A stretch of DNA of 64,000 nt from Paractinoplanes deccanensis (GCF_016862115.1 NZ_BOMI01000037.1:62001-126000); one strand, 5' to 3'; shown: positions 9,126-18,003, counted from the first letter of the stretch. The notes: generated from the letters alone by a model not told the origin. Numbers and translations: made by a program.

Positions 9126-9917
9126 TCAGCTGTTCAGCAGCTCGTAGACGGTGGCCGTGGGCCTGCTCGTCTCGGCCGGGACGGTCGGCGTCTTCGTCCG
9201 GCCGTACCCGGCGTAGGTGACCTTGTAGGTCGACGCCGTGGACCCACCGGTCGCGGGGATCTTGACGGTGAGGCTGGTCAGATGCCCCTCGGGGCCGACG
9301 ACCGCGTCGAACGGCACGGACTTCGCCTGCTCGCCGAGCGCGGTCAGGGTCTTCTCGTCGACGATCTCGGCCGCCTTGGCGCCGGTCAGGTCGGTCGTGC
9401 CGGCGTACCGGCCCTTGCCGGTCTCCACCACGTCCTGGGAGTTCCGGATGATCAGCTCGGTGTAGCCGGGGTCGATCTCGTCGTCGTTGTACGAGAGCGG
9501 TGCGTCGTCCGGGTCCTTGATCTTCTTCGGGTCGATGAGCATCCACTTCTTCGGCAGCCGGGGAAAGCCCTCGGGCGCCCCGGTGACCGAGAGCTTCATC
9601 CAGCTCTTGTTCTTGATGATCAGGGCGTGGAGCGTGAGTGACACGCCGTCCTCGGCATGGGTGACCTTCACCTGGGCGGTTCTGTTCGGCGCGTCCAGCA
9701 GGCCCGAGAACGGGGACATCCCGCCCTTGATGTCGAAGGTGTAGGCGCCCACCTTCTCGTCCGGCACGGTCTCGATCAGGACCTCGCGCGGTGACTTCTC
9801 CGGCGTGGCCGGACGGTCGCCGAGGGCGCTGGTGTCGCGGGCGCCGCCCACGAAGCCGCAGCCGGAGAGGGCGAGCGCGACAGTGGTGACGCCGAGGGCC
9901 AGTCTGTATGTGTTCAT
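9126..9917 (-). CDS. LppX/LprG-like lipoprotein
   Basis: A lipoprotein of about 263 residues. From the ATG at 9915-9917, the signal peptide ends in the lipobox ALSGC with Cys20 as the lipidation site; a GTG start three codons earlier is also possible. The mature part resembles the LppX/LprAFG fold: AYTFDIKGGMSPFSGLLDAP, NRTAQVKVTHAEDGVSLTLHALIIKNKSWMKL and a C-terminal VPFDAVVGPEGHLTSLTVKIP strand set. Family members carry lipids or glycolipids across the cell envelope. It stands alone, divergent from the BTAD regulator gene. Confidence 0.85.
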   Translation of the reverse strand: MNTYRLALGVTTVALALSGCGFVGGARDTSALGDRPATPEKSPREVLIETVPDEKVGAYTFDIKGGMSPFSGLLDAPNRTAQVKVTHAEDGVSLTLHALIIKNKSWMKLSVTGAPEGFPRLPKKWMLIDPKKIKDPDDAPLSYNDDEIDPGYTELIIRNSQDVVETGKGRYAGTTDLTGAKAAEIVDEKTLTALGEQAKSVPFDAVVGPEGHLTSLTVKIPATGGSTASTYKVTYAGYGRTKTPTVPAETSRPTATVYELLNS

Positions 9918-9988
9918 CGATGGCACGTCCGTTCAGCTCGGGTGATGCCTCGAAGCCTCCGGGAGCGTGCTGCGGTCGCTCTGCCGTT

Positions 9989-11668
9989 ATGCTGCTGCCC
10001 GCTGCCGTTCCACTGCCGAATCACGTTCGCGCAGCTCACGCATGGGGGGACACGCTGCGATTCGAAATCCTCGGCGACGTGCGGGCGCTCCGCGACGGCA
10101 CGCCGGTCGACCTGGGACCGGCCAAACAGCGCGCCGTGCTCGCCGTCCTGGTGCTGCAGGCCGGCCGTCCGGTGCCGACGCACCACATCGTGGACGCGGT
10201 CTGGGGCGACGATCCCCCCGAGAACGGCGCGAACGTCGTGCAGAAGTACGTGGCCGGGCTGCGCCGCGTGCTCGACCCGGCCCGGCAGCCGCGCACGCCG
10301 GGCGAGTTGCTCGCGCTGACCGGCAGCGGCTACGTGCTGCGGATCGAGGGGCATGCGCTCGACGCCGACGAGTTCATGGCGGCGGTCACCGCGCCGGAGG
10401 CCACGGCCGCGGCGCTGCGGGAGGCCCTCGCCCTGTGGCGCGGGGAGGCGCTGGCGGGCCTGACCGGGCCGGTGTTCGAGGCGGCGCGGGTGCGGCTGAC
10501 GGAGGCGCGGGCGACGGCCTGGGAGCGGTGGGCGGAGCTCTCCCAAGGGCGGGAGCCGGGGCTGATCGCCGAGCTGAGCCGGCTGATCGGCGAGTTCCCG
10601 CTGCGCGAAGGGCTGCGCGCCCAACTCATGATCGCGCTGCATCGGAGTGGGCGGCAGGCGGAGGCGCTGGCGGCGTTTCGGGAGGCGCGGGCCTATCTGC
10701 TGGACGAGTTCGGCATCGAGCCGGGTGAGCTGCTCCAGGAGACGCATCGCCGGATCTTGCGGGGCGACGCCTTTCCGGTGCCGGCGGGGCCGGATGCTGC
10801 CGAGGTCGCGGGCTCGGCGCCCTCCGGCCCGCCTTCCGCTCCGCCTTTCGCTGGGCCGCCTTTCGCTGGGCCGCCTTTCGCTGGGCCGCCTCCTGCTGGG
10901 CCGTCTTTCGCTGGGCCGTCTTTCGCTGGGCCGCCCGCCGCCGGGCCTGTGGTGGCGTGGCCGCACGGCTTCGCTCCGCACGGGCCTGTGCCGCCCGCGG
11001 TGCCGGACTTCCTGGCCCGCCCGGCCGCGGGGCGGCCACGGGTGCCGGTCCTCGAGGTGCTCTTCGCCGCCGTCCTGCCGGTGGTCACGCTCTCCCTCGG
11101 CTCGTGGATCTACTTCGTCGTCGCCGCCGCCCGGCTGCACAACCGGCGGCTGCTCATCCCCGCGGCCGTCTACGCGCTGATGGTCGTCGCGGCCGTCGTC
11201 TTCATGGAGCTCGACCCGTCACCGCTCGACTCGGCCGAGACGAGCGCCGCCGAGGGCGCCGGCATCATCCTGTTCGGCGCCACGGTCCTCCTCTCCGCCG
11301 TGCACGGCGCCGTGATCGCGGCGCTGTCCGCGCGCACCACCGGCGAGTGGCTGGTCCGGGAGCAGTCCCGCCTGTTCGCCACGCTCGACCCGCGGCGCGC
11401 CCGCACGCTCGGCATCGGCCGCCCCGACCTGGCCCGCCGCTTCGACGACGGCGGCCTGATCGACATCAACCACGTGCCCGCGGCCGCACTCCCGCACCTC
11501 ACCAAGCTCGCCCCGAAGACGGCCGAGCGCATCGCCGCCGCCCGGCCCTTCACCCACCCGGCCGACCTGCTCCACGGCGGCCTCCTCTCGGCAAGGACCT
11601 ACCGCCGCCTGGAGCCACGCCTGATCGCCCTGCCCCCAGCGCCGCCGGAAGCGACCTCGCCCACCTGA
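9989..11668 (+). CDS. BTAD/SARP-type regulator fused to membrane helices and a C-terminal HhH domain
   Basis: The N-terminus LRFEILGDVRALRDG begins an OmpR-like winged HTH (KQRAVLAVLVLQAG, VDAVWGDDPPENGANVVQKYVAGLRRVL), followed by a BTAD domain to about residue 265 (EFPLREGLRAQLMIALHRSGRQAEALAAFREAR). Then come a Pro/Gly/Ala linker with 15 bp repeats (10843-10940), three hydrophobic segments (about 345-375, 380-400, 420-445) and a helix-hairpin-helix region (INHVPAAALPHLTKLAPKTA). SARP proteins are normally soluble activators of secondary metabolism. ATG 9989 is given, but a CTG at 10055 preceded by a G-rich Shine-Dalgarno would give the usual SARP N-terminus and could be the real start. Confidence 0.8.
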   Translation: MLLPAAVPLPNHVRAAHAWGDTLRFEILGDVRALRDGTPVDLGPAKQRAVLAVLVLQAGRPVPTHHIVDAVWGDDPPENGANVVQKYVAGLRRVLDPARQPRTPGELLALTGSGYVLRIEGHALDADEFMAAVTAPEATAAALREALALWRGEALAGLTGPVFEAARVRLTEARATAWERWAELSQGREPGLIAELSRLIGEFPLREGLRAQLMIALHRSGRQAEALAAFREARAYLLDEFGIEPGELLQETHRRILRGDAFPVPAGPDAAEVAGSAPSGPPSAPPFAGPPFAGPPFAGPPPAGPSFAGPSFAGPPAAGPVVAWPHGFAPHGPVPPAVPDFLARPAAGRPRVPVLEVLFAAVLPVVTLSLGSWIYFVVAAARLHNRRLLIPAAVYALMVVAAVVFMELDPSPLDSAETSAAEGAGIILFGATVLLSAVHGAVIAALSARTTGEWLVREQSRLFATLDPRRARTLGIGRPDLARRFDDGGLIDINHVPAAALPHLTKLAPKTAERIAAARPFTHPADLLHGGLLSARTYRRLEPRLIALPPAPPEATSPT

Positions 11669-11691
11669 TCCGCCGACCCGACCTCGCCGCG

Positions 11692-12183
11692 CTACGGGGC
11701 GTCGACGAAGCGGGCGCCCGGTCCCGGCGTACGGCAGATGTCCTCGGGGTGGAGGTGGGTGTGGCCCGCGGCGCACTGGAGGACGACGCGGACCGGCTCG
11801 TCGCAGGCGGCCTCGTCGTCGGCCGGGCGGTGGCGGACGATCACCGACGGGCCTTCCGGGGTGGGCAGGTACTTGTCGCCCCACTCCAGCAGGGCCACGA
11901 GGGTGGGGCGCAGCGCCTCGCCCTGCTCGGTCAGCTCGTAGGCGAAGCGCTGCCTGCTGCCAGGCTCCTGATAGGGCACCCGGCGCAGGACCCCGGCGGC
12001 CACCAGGGAGTCGAGGCGGGTCGTCAGGAGGTTCTTCGCGATGCCGAGGCGGGCGTGGAACTCGCCGAACCGGCGGGCGCCGTCCAGCGCCTCGCGGACG
12101 ATGAGCAGCGACCAGCGCTCGCCGACCACCGCGAGGGAGCGCGCCACCGAGCAGTTCACCGGGTCGATCCGCCGCGTCCGCAT
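11692..12183 (-). CDS. HxlR-family transcriptional regulator
   Basis: A 163-residue winged-HTH regulator. It has the HxlR hallmark N-terminal Cys context (PVNCSVARSLAVVGERWSLLIVREAL) followed by RRFGEFHARLGIAKNLLTTRLDSLVAAGVLRRV and the wing SRQRFAYELTEQGEAL. A C-terminal extension holds CAAGH and several Cys/His residues (CDEPVRVVLQCAAGHTHLHPEDIC) that could bind metal. It is divergent from the tautomerase-like gene across a 90 bp gap with three copies of an operator half-site, so it very likely controls that gene and itself. Confidence 0.9.
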   Translation of the reverse strand: MRTRRIDPVNCSVARSLAVVGERWSLLIVREALDGARRFGEFHARLGIAKNLLTTRLDSLVAAGVLRRVPYQEPGSRQRFAYELTEQGEALRPTLVALLEWGDKYLPTPEGPSVIVRHRPADDEAACDEPVRVVLQCAAGHTHLHPEDICRTPGPGARFVDAP

Positions 12184-12200
12184 GCGGCCAGCCTACCCGG

Positions 12201-12246
12201 CTGAGTTGACAACTTGAACTCAGCATCCCTATGGTCCAGCTGAGTT
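12201..12246. promoter_or_regulatory. HxlR operator: three CTGAGTT half-sites
   Basis: A perfect inverted repeat CTGAGTT (12201-12207) - 9 bp - AACTCAG (12217-12223) is followed by a third direct copy, CTGAGTT, at 12240-12246. The site lies between the divergent HxlR and tautomerase genes. The inner sequence AGTTGACAACT is itself palindromic. TTGACA at 12206-12211 could be a -35 element, so a bound dimer would block the promoter. Confidence 0.72.
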
Positions 12247-12273
12247 GAAGAAATAAACCCAGGAGAGCCGATC

Positions 12274-12771
12274 ATGCCGATGCTGGACGTGTACATCCCC
12301 GAGGGCGCGCTGCGGCCGGACGCCGAGGCCGCGCTGCTCGACCGGATCACCGAGATCCTGATCCGCCATGAGGGATTCGACCCGGCCGACCCGGTGACCC
12401 GTTCGGTCTCCTGGCTGTGGCTGCACCGGCCGGCCGCCGTGTACGTCGGCGGCAAGCCCGCCGGCGAGCCGCGCTACAAGGTCGTCCCGTCCGCGCCCGA
12501 GGGTCAGCTCGGCGAGCGGGCCCGTGCCGGGGTCATCGCCGAGGTCACCGAGGCGATCCTGGACGCCGAGGACGGCGCCTGGCCACGCGACCCGAGCCGG
12601 ATCTGGGTCTTCCCCACCGAGATCCCCGAGGGGCACTGGGGCGGCTGGGGCACGATCAGGCCGCTCGCCGCGATCCTCGCCCGCCTCACCGGCGGCGACG
12701 CCGAGCAGGCGCGCATCCTGGCCCGCCGCAGGATCGAGGCCAGCCGAGCCGAACGAGCCCGCCAACCCTGA
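12274..12771 (+). CDS. Tautomerase-superfamily protein
   Basis: A 165-residue protein that begins Met-Pro, giving the N-terminal catalytic proline (Pro2) typical of the 4-oxalocrotonate tautomerase/MIF superfamily. Two related beta-alpha halves are visible: PMLDVYIPEGALRPDAEAALLDRITEIL and, after the linker, LGERARAGVIAEVTEAILDAE...RIWVFPTEIPEGHWG. This suggests a fused double 4-OT unit. The substrate is unknown. The HxlR regulator next to it suggests induction by an electrophile or aromatic compound. The ATG follows AGGAGAG at a normal distance. It ends 17 bp from the convergent conservon GTPase gene. Confidence 0.82.
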   Translation: MPMLDVYIPEGALRPDAEAALLDRITEILIRHEGFDPADPVTRSVSWLWLHRPAAVYVGGKPAGEPRYKVVPSAPEGQLGERARAGVIAEVTEAILDAEDGAWPRDPSRIWVFPTEIPEGHWGGWGTIRPLAAILARLTGGDAEQARILARRRIEASRAERARQP

Positions 12772-12788
12772 GCGGGACCCGGGCCTCC

Positions 12789-13385
12789 CTAACGGGAAGC
12801 CGAGGCCAGCTGGCGGCGGGCCACGTACTCCACCAGCTCGATGAGGACGTTGCGGGCGGCCTGGGGCTCGCGGGCGTCGAACAGCACCACGGGGACGCCC
12901 TCGTCGAGGTCGAGGGCCCGGCCCACGGCCTCGGGGGCGAAGCGCTGCTCGGACTCGAAGCAGTTGACCGCGACGACGAAGGGAGTGCCCCGCTGTTCGA
13001 AGTAGTCGATCGAGGGGAAGCAGTCGGCCAGGCGGCGCGTGTCGGCGAGGACCACCGCGCCCAGGGCACCCTCGGAGAGCTCGTCCCAGAGGAACCAGAA
13101 GCGGTCCTGGCCGGGCGTGCCGAAGAGGTAGAGCTGCAGGTCGTCGGTGATCGTGATGCGGCCGAAGTCCATCGTGACCGTCGTGGTGGTCTTGCCCTCG
13201 ACACCGTCGACGCTGTCGGCGCCCTCGACGCCGGTGAGGATCTCCTCGGTCTGCAGCGGACGGATCTCGCTGACCGAGCCGACCATCGTGGTCTTGCCGG
13301 CGCCGAATCCGCCGGCGATCAGGATCTTGAGCGCGACCGGGATGCGCGACGACGCGCCGTTGTGGTCAGAGCGCACGGAGTCCAT
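12789..13385 (-). CDS. Conservon Ras-like GTP-binding protein (CvnD type)
   Basis: A 198-residue small GTPase, the last gene of the conservon. The G1 P-loop GGFGAGKTT sits at about residues 22-30. A switch region rich in Thr (GKTTTTVTMDFG), the G3-like LFGTPGQDRFWFLWDE and the G4-like VAVNCFE complete the nucleotide site. In these systems the GTPase binds a membrane complex with the roadblock and DUF742 partners under control of the sensor kinase. ATG at 13383-13385 overlaps the DUF742 gene by 20 bp. Upstream in-frame codons only read through that gene. Confidence 0.93.
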   Translation of the reverse strand: MDSVRSDHNGASSRIPVALKILIAGGFGAGKTTMVGSVSEIRPLQTEEILTGVEGADSVDGVEGKTTTTVTMDFGRITITDDLQLYLFGTPGQDRFWFLWDELSEGALGAVVLADTRRLADCFPSIDYFEQRGTPFVVAVNCFESEQRFAPEAVGRALDLDEGVPVVLFDAREPQAARNVLIELVEYVARRQLASASR

Positions 13386-13755
13386 TGACAACCGCCTTGA
13401 GTACGTCGACGTCGTGCGGCTGGGTGGCCGCGGGAGGTTCGTACAGCGAGATGAGCCCCGCCGAGCGTAGATCACCGAGCAAAACGCGGACCACGCCGAT
13501 CGACAGGTCCAGGCCCGAGGCGAGCTCGACGACCGAGATCGGCTCCCACGCGGCGGCGACGATCGCGTGGTGCTCGGGCTGGAGCGGGGTGTCCTCGCCC
13601 GGCCGCCCGCCGGCCGTCGCGACGACGAAGGCGACGAGGTCGAACTCGCCGCCCTCGGGCGCCACGCGGCCCTGGGTCATCGCGTAGGGGCGGACGACCG
13701 GCCCGGCGTCGTTGTCGAGCCAGTCGTGCGCCGCTCGGGGGAGGTCAGCTGGCAT
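13366..13755 (-). CDS. DUF742 protein (CvnC type)
   Basis: A 129-residue protein with the DUF742 signature: VRPYAMTQGRV near the N-terminus, LQPEHHAIVAAAWEPISVVELASGLDLSIGVVRVLLGDLRSAGLI in the middle (a winged-helix-like core) and a C-terminal DVDVLKAVVNGLRAL tail. DUF742 proteins interact with the roadblock and GTPase partners of the same operon. It overlaps the roadblock gene by 11 bp and the GTPase gene by 20 bp, so the set is translationally coupled. Confidence 0.93.
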   Translation of the reverse strand: MPADLPRAAHDWLDNDAGPVVRPYAMTQGRVAPEGGEFDLVAFVVATAGGRPGEDTPLQPEHHAIVAAAWEPISVVELASGLDLSIGVVRVLLGDLRSAGLISLYEPPAATQPHDVDVLKAVVNGLRAL

Positions 13756-14164
13756 CGGACGGAGCCACCGCCGAGCGCTCCGGCGCGCTCATGTTCTGGC
13801 CGACGCGGGTGACGAGCATGGCCATCTCGTACGCGATGAGGCCCAGATCGGCGTCGCTGGAGGCCAGAACGGCGAGGCACGCGCCGTGACCGGCCGCGGT
13901 GACGAAGAGGAAGGCCGACTCCATCTCGACCACCGTCTGGCGCACCGGACCGGCCCGGAAGTGGCGGCTCGCGCCCTTGGCGAGGCTCTGGAAGCCGGCG
14001 GCCATCGCGGACAGATGCTCGGCGTCCTCGCGGCGCAGGCCGGCCGAGGCGCCCATCAGCAGGCCGTCGGCGGAGAGTACGACCGCCTGCTGCGCCGTCG
14101 GCACCCGCTCCACCAGATCGTCGAGGAGCCAGGTGAGGTTCGCGCTCTGCTTGGTCTGTGTCAC
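13745..14164 (-). CDS. Roadblock/LC7-domain protein (CvnB type)
   Basis: A 139-residue roadblock/LC7 protein: NLTWLLDDLVERVPTAQQAVVLSADGLLMGAS at the N-terminus, then SAMAAGFQSLAKGASRHF and FLFVTAAGHGACLAVLASSDADLGLIAYEMAMLVTRVGQ. These domains dimerise and act as GTPase regulators, related to MglB of the MglA/MglB polarity switch. It starts one base after the kinase gene's stop, so it is the second gene of the conservon. Confidence 0.94.
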   Translation of the reverse strand: MTQTKQSANLTWLLDDLVERVPTAQQAVVLSADGLLMGASAGLRREDAEHLSAMAAGFQSLAKGASRHFRAGPVRQTVVEMESAFLFVTAAGHGACLAVLASSDADLGLIAYEMAMLVTRVGQNMSAPERSAVAPSDAS

Positions 14165-17137
14165 TTATGCGTCCTTTTCCGGCCGTGTCACGTCATTGCT
14201 TCCGGGTTCGGTGGCACGGTCGCCGGCCGCATCCTCTCCGCCCCCGGATGATGCTTCTCGTTCCCGGGCGAGCGCGACGTTCACGATCGCCGGGAAACTG
14301 ACGGTAGCCGCATCGGCAAAGGATCCGCCGTTCGAGGGACGCTCGATGTCCGTGTCATCCGCATTGGACCGATCTTCAGATGCGGAATCCGTGGCGCGGG
14401 ACGGCATGTCGTTGCGCTTTCCGTGTTCACCCCCCTTCGGAGCGTCACCGAGATAGCGGGAGGCGTCGATGCGGCCTCGCGTGGTGCCGGACTGGAGGGC
14501 GCTCATGATGCTGCGCACCTGCTCGGGCGAGCGGAGGGTGGCGGCCGGCTCCGGCTCCTCGGCGGGACGGGACGTGCGGCGCAGCTGCGGGGCCAGGCTC
14601 GCCTGGCGCACGCGCTTGGGCAGTCCGTCGTCGATCTCGTCCGCGCCGGCCGGGGGCGCCGCCGGCGACGTGGGAGCGACGAACATCGGCGCGGCCGAGG
14701 TGGGCGCCGCCGAGGGCGCTCCGGTCGGCAGCGCGGTCGGGAAGAGCGGCGCGGCCGAGGTCGGCATCACGGGCCCGGCCCCGCGGTGGGGCAGCACCTC
14801 GGGCTCGGGCGCGTCGCGCCGCGGCAGCGGGATCACGGCTTCGGGCGCCTCGCGCTGAGGCAGCGGGATCACGGCTTCGGGCGCCTCGCGCTGGGGCAGC
14901 GTGGCGCCGGGCACGGTGTCGGCGGCGTCCATGGCTGCCAGGTCGGCCGGGCGGCGGGCCCGCTTGCGGCGGACCAGGCCGTCCTCGCTGAGACCCTCCG
15001 CGATGGAGCTGGGCGCCGGTCCACCGACGGCCGGCGCGGCGGGCGGCTCGGCGGCCGGCGCCTCGGCCGGCTCTGTGGCCGTACCGTTGATCGTGACCGG
15101 ACGGCCCGGGACGGTGACCTGACGCAGCTCCTCGGTGCCGTTCCACTGGAGCGTGGCCAGCGAGTGGCGCGACGGGTCGTCGGTGCCCGAGCCGACCAGC
15201 GGGCGCTCCTTGGTGGCGCCGCCGGACGGCAGCGCCGCCGGGCCCGCACCCGGCGCGACCAGCTCGCCGGGCACCAGCACGATCGCCGTCACGCCCGCGA
15301 ACGCGGACGGCCGCAGCGACACCCTGATGCCGTGCCTGTTCGCCAGCTGGGCGACCACGAAGAGACCGAGGCGCGCGCTGTCGGCCGGGTCGAAGTCGGG
15401 CGGCTCCACCAGGCGCCGGTTCGCCTCGTCGATCGCCTCCTGGGTCATGCCGAGGCCACGGTCCTCGATCTCGACCGCGTAGCCGTTCGGCAGGACCTGC
15501 CCGGAGACCTGGACCCGGGTGTGCGGCGGCGAGAACGAGGCCGCGTTCTCCAGCAGCTCGGCGAGCAGGTGGATGACGTCGCCGACCGCGCGGCCCAGCA
15601 CCGAGGCGGACTCGACCGAGCGGATGTCGACCCGCTTGTAGTCCTCGACCTCGCTGATCGCGCCGCGGATCACGTCGATCACCGGTACGGGGTTGCGCCA
15701 GCCCCGGCCGGGCGCGGCGCCGGCCAGGATCACCAGGTCCTCGGCGTGCCGGCGCATGCGGGTGGCGAGGTGGTCGACCCGGTAGAGGTCCTCCAGCTCC
15801 TGCGGCTCGGTCTCGCGGCGCTCCATGCGGTCGAGCAGGGCGAGCTGGCGGTGCAGCAGCGTCTGGCTGCGCCGCGCGATGTTGAGGAAGACCTCGTTGA
15901 GCCCGCGCCGGACGCCGGCCTCCTCGACCGCCGACTGCACGGCCGTGCGCTGCACCTCGTTGAACGCCTGGCCGAGCTGGCCGATCTCGTCGCGGCCGTA
16001 CTCGAGCGGGGGCGTCTCGACGTCCACATCGACGTTCTCGCCACGCTGGAGCCGGCGGACGACCATGGGCAGCCGCTCGGTCGCCATCTCGCGCGCCTCG
16101 CCGTGCAGACGGCGCAGCCGGCCGACGATCGAGCGGCCCACCTTGATCGAGAGGAGCACCGAGACCACCAGGGCGGCGAGCCCGAGGATGCCGGCGAGGC
16201 CGAGGCGCACCAGGATGGTCTGGGCGACGGGGCGGGCGCGCTCGGTCAGCGAGTCGGTGGCGGCCGTCTCGAAGGCGCGCAGCTCGCGCGCGGCGGCCAC
16301 GTACACCGGGCGGAACTCCTCGCTGCTGACCGGGGACACCACGCCGTCGCGGCTCTGCTGGACCAGCGCGGTGAGCAGGGCGTCGAGCCGGCTGAAGGTG
16401 TCGCCGCCGTTCATCTTGCCGTATGCGGTGCGGTCGGCGGCCGACATGTCCTCGACGCCCTGGCCGAGCAGGAACCGGGCCGTGCCGACGTCCTGGATGA
16501 GCTGGCTGCGCGTCTCGGGGTCGAACCGGCCGCGCGCGGTGGCGCCGCCGACCAGGGCGTCGACCCGGCTCAGGTATTCCTGCCCCTGTCCGACGGTGGT
16601 GAGCGCGCGCAGCTCACGGTCGATGCGCTCGTCGTCGAAGGTCGCGGTGGCGGCGAAGGTCTGGAAGCCGGACGCGATCACGCTGTTGTAGAGGTTCTGG
16701 CCGCCGATCGCGTCCATCTCTCGCTTGTCGATGTGGTCGCGGTTGCCGGCGAGGCTGTCGAGCTGGGTGAAGAACTGGCCGATGCGGGCGCGCAGCGCGT
16801 CGCTCGCGGCGTCGTGCGCCTTGTCGCTGCCGGCCTGGCGGCGGAAGTCGGCGATCGCCTTGTCGGTGGCGGCGCGCTGGTCCTGGAGGGTGCGCGGGAT
16901 CGGGCCCTTGGCGGAGAGGTACTCGACGCTGAAGAGCCGCTCGCGCTGGAGGTGACCGACCAGCTCGATGCCGGGGTTGCCGACGGTGTCGAGCACCGTG
17001 CGCGCGGAGAGCAAGTTGAACGCCGGACCGGCGGTGAGCGCGGTCGCGAAGAGCCACAACGCCAGCAGCGCGGTCAGCGGCACGGCTGCCAGCGCAATGA
17101 TCTTCGAACGGATCGACCAGTAGCGGGTGGTTCTCAT
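14165..17137 (-). CDS. Conservon membrane sensor histidine kinase-like protein (CvnA type)
   Basis: A 990-residue membrane protein heading the conservon. TM1 (about residues 11-33) is followed by a nitrate/nitrite-sensing-like extracellular helical domain (about 45-300), TM2 (about 305-330) and a HAMP-like segment. An HATPase domain (about 500-625) shows the N box LLENAASFSPP, G1 EDRGLGM and G2 RLGLFVVAQLANRHG. The phospho-His motif is weak, as is usual for this class. From about 640 the tail is disordered and Pro/Ala-rich, with near-perfect repeats of QREAPEAVIPLP coded by 30-36 bp DNA repeats at 14840-14905. It overlaps or abuts the next three genes. Confidence 0.92.
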   Translation of the reverse strand: MRTTRYWSIRSKIIALAAVPLTALLALWLFATALTAGPAFNLLSARTVLDTVGNPGIELVGHLQRERLFSVEYLSAKGPIPRTLQDQRAATDKAIADFRRQAGSDKAHDAASDALRARIGQFFTQLDSLAGNRDHIDKREMDAIGGQNLYNSVIASGFQTFAATATFDDERIDRELRALTTVGQGQEYLSRVDALVGGATARGRFDPETRSQLIQDVGTARFLLGQGVEDMSAADRTAYGKMNGGDTFSRLDALLTALVQQSRDGVVSPVSSEEFRPVYVAAARELRAFETAATDSLTERARPVAQTILVRLGLAGILGLAALVVSVLLSIKVGRSIVGRLRRLHGEAREMATERLPMVVRRLQRGENVDVDVETPPLEYGRDEIGQLGQAFNEVQRTAVQSAVEEAGVRRGLNEVFLNIARRSQTLLHRQLALLDRMERRETEPQELEDLYRVDHLATRMRRHAEDLVILAGAAPGRGWRNPVPVIDVIRGAISEVEDYKRVDIRSVESASVLGRAVGDVIHLLAELLENAASFSPPHTRVQVSGQVLPNGYAVEIEDRGLGMTQEAIDEANRRLVEPPDFDPADSARLGLFVVAQLANRHGIRVSLRPSAFAGVTAIVLVPGELVAPGAGPAALPSGGATKERPLVGSGTDDPSRHSLATLQWNGTEELRQVTVPGRPVTINGTATEPAEAPAAEPPAAPAVGGPAPSSIAEGLSEDGLVRRKRARRPADLAAMDAADTVPGATLPQREAPEAVIPLPQREAPEAVIPLPRRDAPEPEVLPHRGAGPVMPTSAAPLFPTALPTGAPSAAPTSAAPMFVAPTSPAAPPAGADEIDDGLPKRVRQASLAPQLRRTSRPAEEPEPAATLRSPEQVRSIMSALQSGTTRGRIDASRYLGDAPKGGEHGKRNDMPSRATDSASEDRSNADDTDIERPSNGGSFADAATVSFPAIVNVALAREREASSGGGEDAAGDRATEPGSNDVTRPEKDA

Positions 17138-17356
17138 GAGGCTCCGCCCGAGGGTTGGCGACGGCGTACGCCCTCGGCAGAATACGTAAAACCTTCACGG
17201 CGAGCCACCTGCCCCGCGTACCGAAATAATGGCTTTCCGTCCTCTTTGTCCTGCGAGATTGCCGAGTCGTGGATACGACAGCCCACGTTCGTGCGGCAGA
17301 TGCGATTGGCGACACACCTTCGGTGGGCATACCGGGTATGACAAAGGAGGAGGCCG
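17138..17356. promoter_or_regulatory. Divergent intergenic region upstream of the conservon
   Basis: These 219 bp separate the leftward conservon from the rightward membrane-protein gene. The only strong signal is a Shine-Dalgarno, AAGGAGGAGG at about 17343-17352, for the rightward gene. I see no clear operator, though promoters for both directions must lie here. Confidence 0.4.
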
Positions 17357-17992
17357 ATGTCCACCACACTCACGATCATCCTGATCGTCGTCGTCCTGGT
17401 CGTGATCGCCGCCATCGTGTACGGCATCCAGGTCGGTCGGCGCAAGAAGCTGCAGAGCACGTTCGGGCCCGAGTACGACAAGGTGGTCGCCGACACCGGC
17501 AGCCGCACCGAGGCCGAGAAGGAGCTGCGCGAGCGCGAGAAGCGACACGCCTCGCTCGAGCTCAAGCCGCTGTCGCCCGAGGCGCAGGCGAAGTACTCGG
17601 CCGCGTGGGAAGAGGTCCAGATCCAGTTCGTGGACAACCCCACCGAGGCCGTCTCCACCGCCGACGAGCTGGTCACCCGGCTGATCGCCGAGCGCGGATA
17701 CCCCACCGGCGAGTACGACGAGCGCCTCGCCGACCTCTCGGTGGAGCACGCCAACACGCTTCAGCACTACCGCGACGCCCACGCGATCAGCGAGCGCAAC
17801 CGCGCCGGCGAGGCCGGGACCGAGGACCTGCGCCAGGCCCTGGTCCACTACCGCGCGCTCTTCGCCGACCTGCTCGGCACGGACCCGGTTGCTGGTACTA
17901 CTGAGAGCAGGATCGTCCCCAATGGAGACAACGCGCCGGCGCCCGCTCCGCGTGAGGCCGGCGACGCTTCCGCCCGCGACACCAGCCGCTAG
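17357..17992 (+). CDS. Single-pass membrane protein, paralogue of the next gene
   Basis: A 211-residue protein with an N-terminal membrane anchor (TLTIILIVVVLVVIAAIVYGI, about residues 4-24). A charged helical cytoplasmic-type domain follows: ERREKRHASLELKPLSP, then YSAAWEEVQIQFVDNPTEAVSTADELVTRLIAERGYP, and a tail EDLRQALVHYRALFADLL. I do not know a function. The segment A.W..VQ.QFVD.P..A...A..LV recurs in the C-terminus of the next protein (RFRDIQLRFVDDPKDATAEASRLVEEVV), so both share one domain. It is 11 bp from the next gene, probably an operon. Confidence 0.82.
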   Translation: MSTTLTIILIVVVLVVIAAIVYGIQVGRRKKLQSTFGPEYDKVVADTGSRTEAEKELREREKRHASLELKPLSPEAQAKYSAAWEEVQIQFVDNPTEAVSTADELVTRLIAERGYPTGEYDERLADLSVEHANTLQHYRDAHAISERNRAGEAGTEDLRQALVHYRALFADLLGTDPVAGTTESRIVPNGDNAPAPAPREAGDASARDTSR

Positions 17993-18003
17993 GAGCCACC
18001 GAC

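Noticed and set aside
9031..9546. N-terminal extension of the small Cys-motif protein
   Set aside because: It runs through the lipoprotein gene in another frame and has no family-like sequence.
14423..17341. Long rightward open frame opposite the conservon kinase
   Set aside because: Antisense shadow of a clear histidine-kinase gene.
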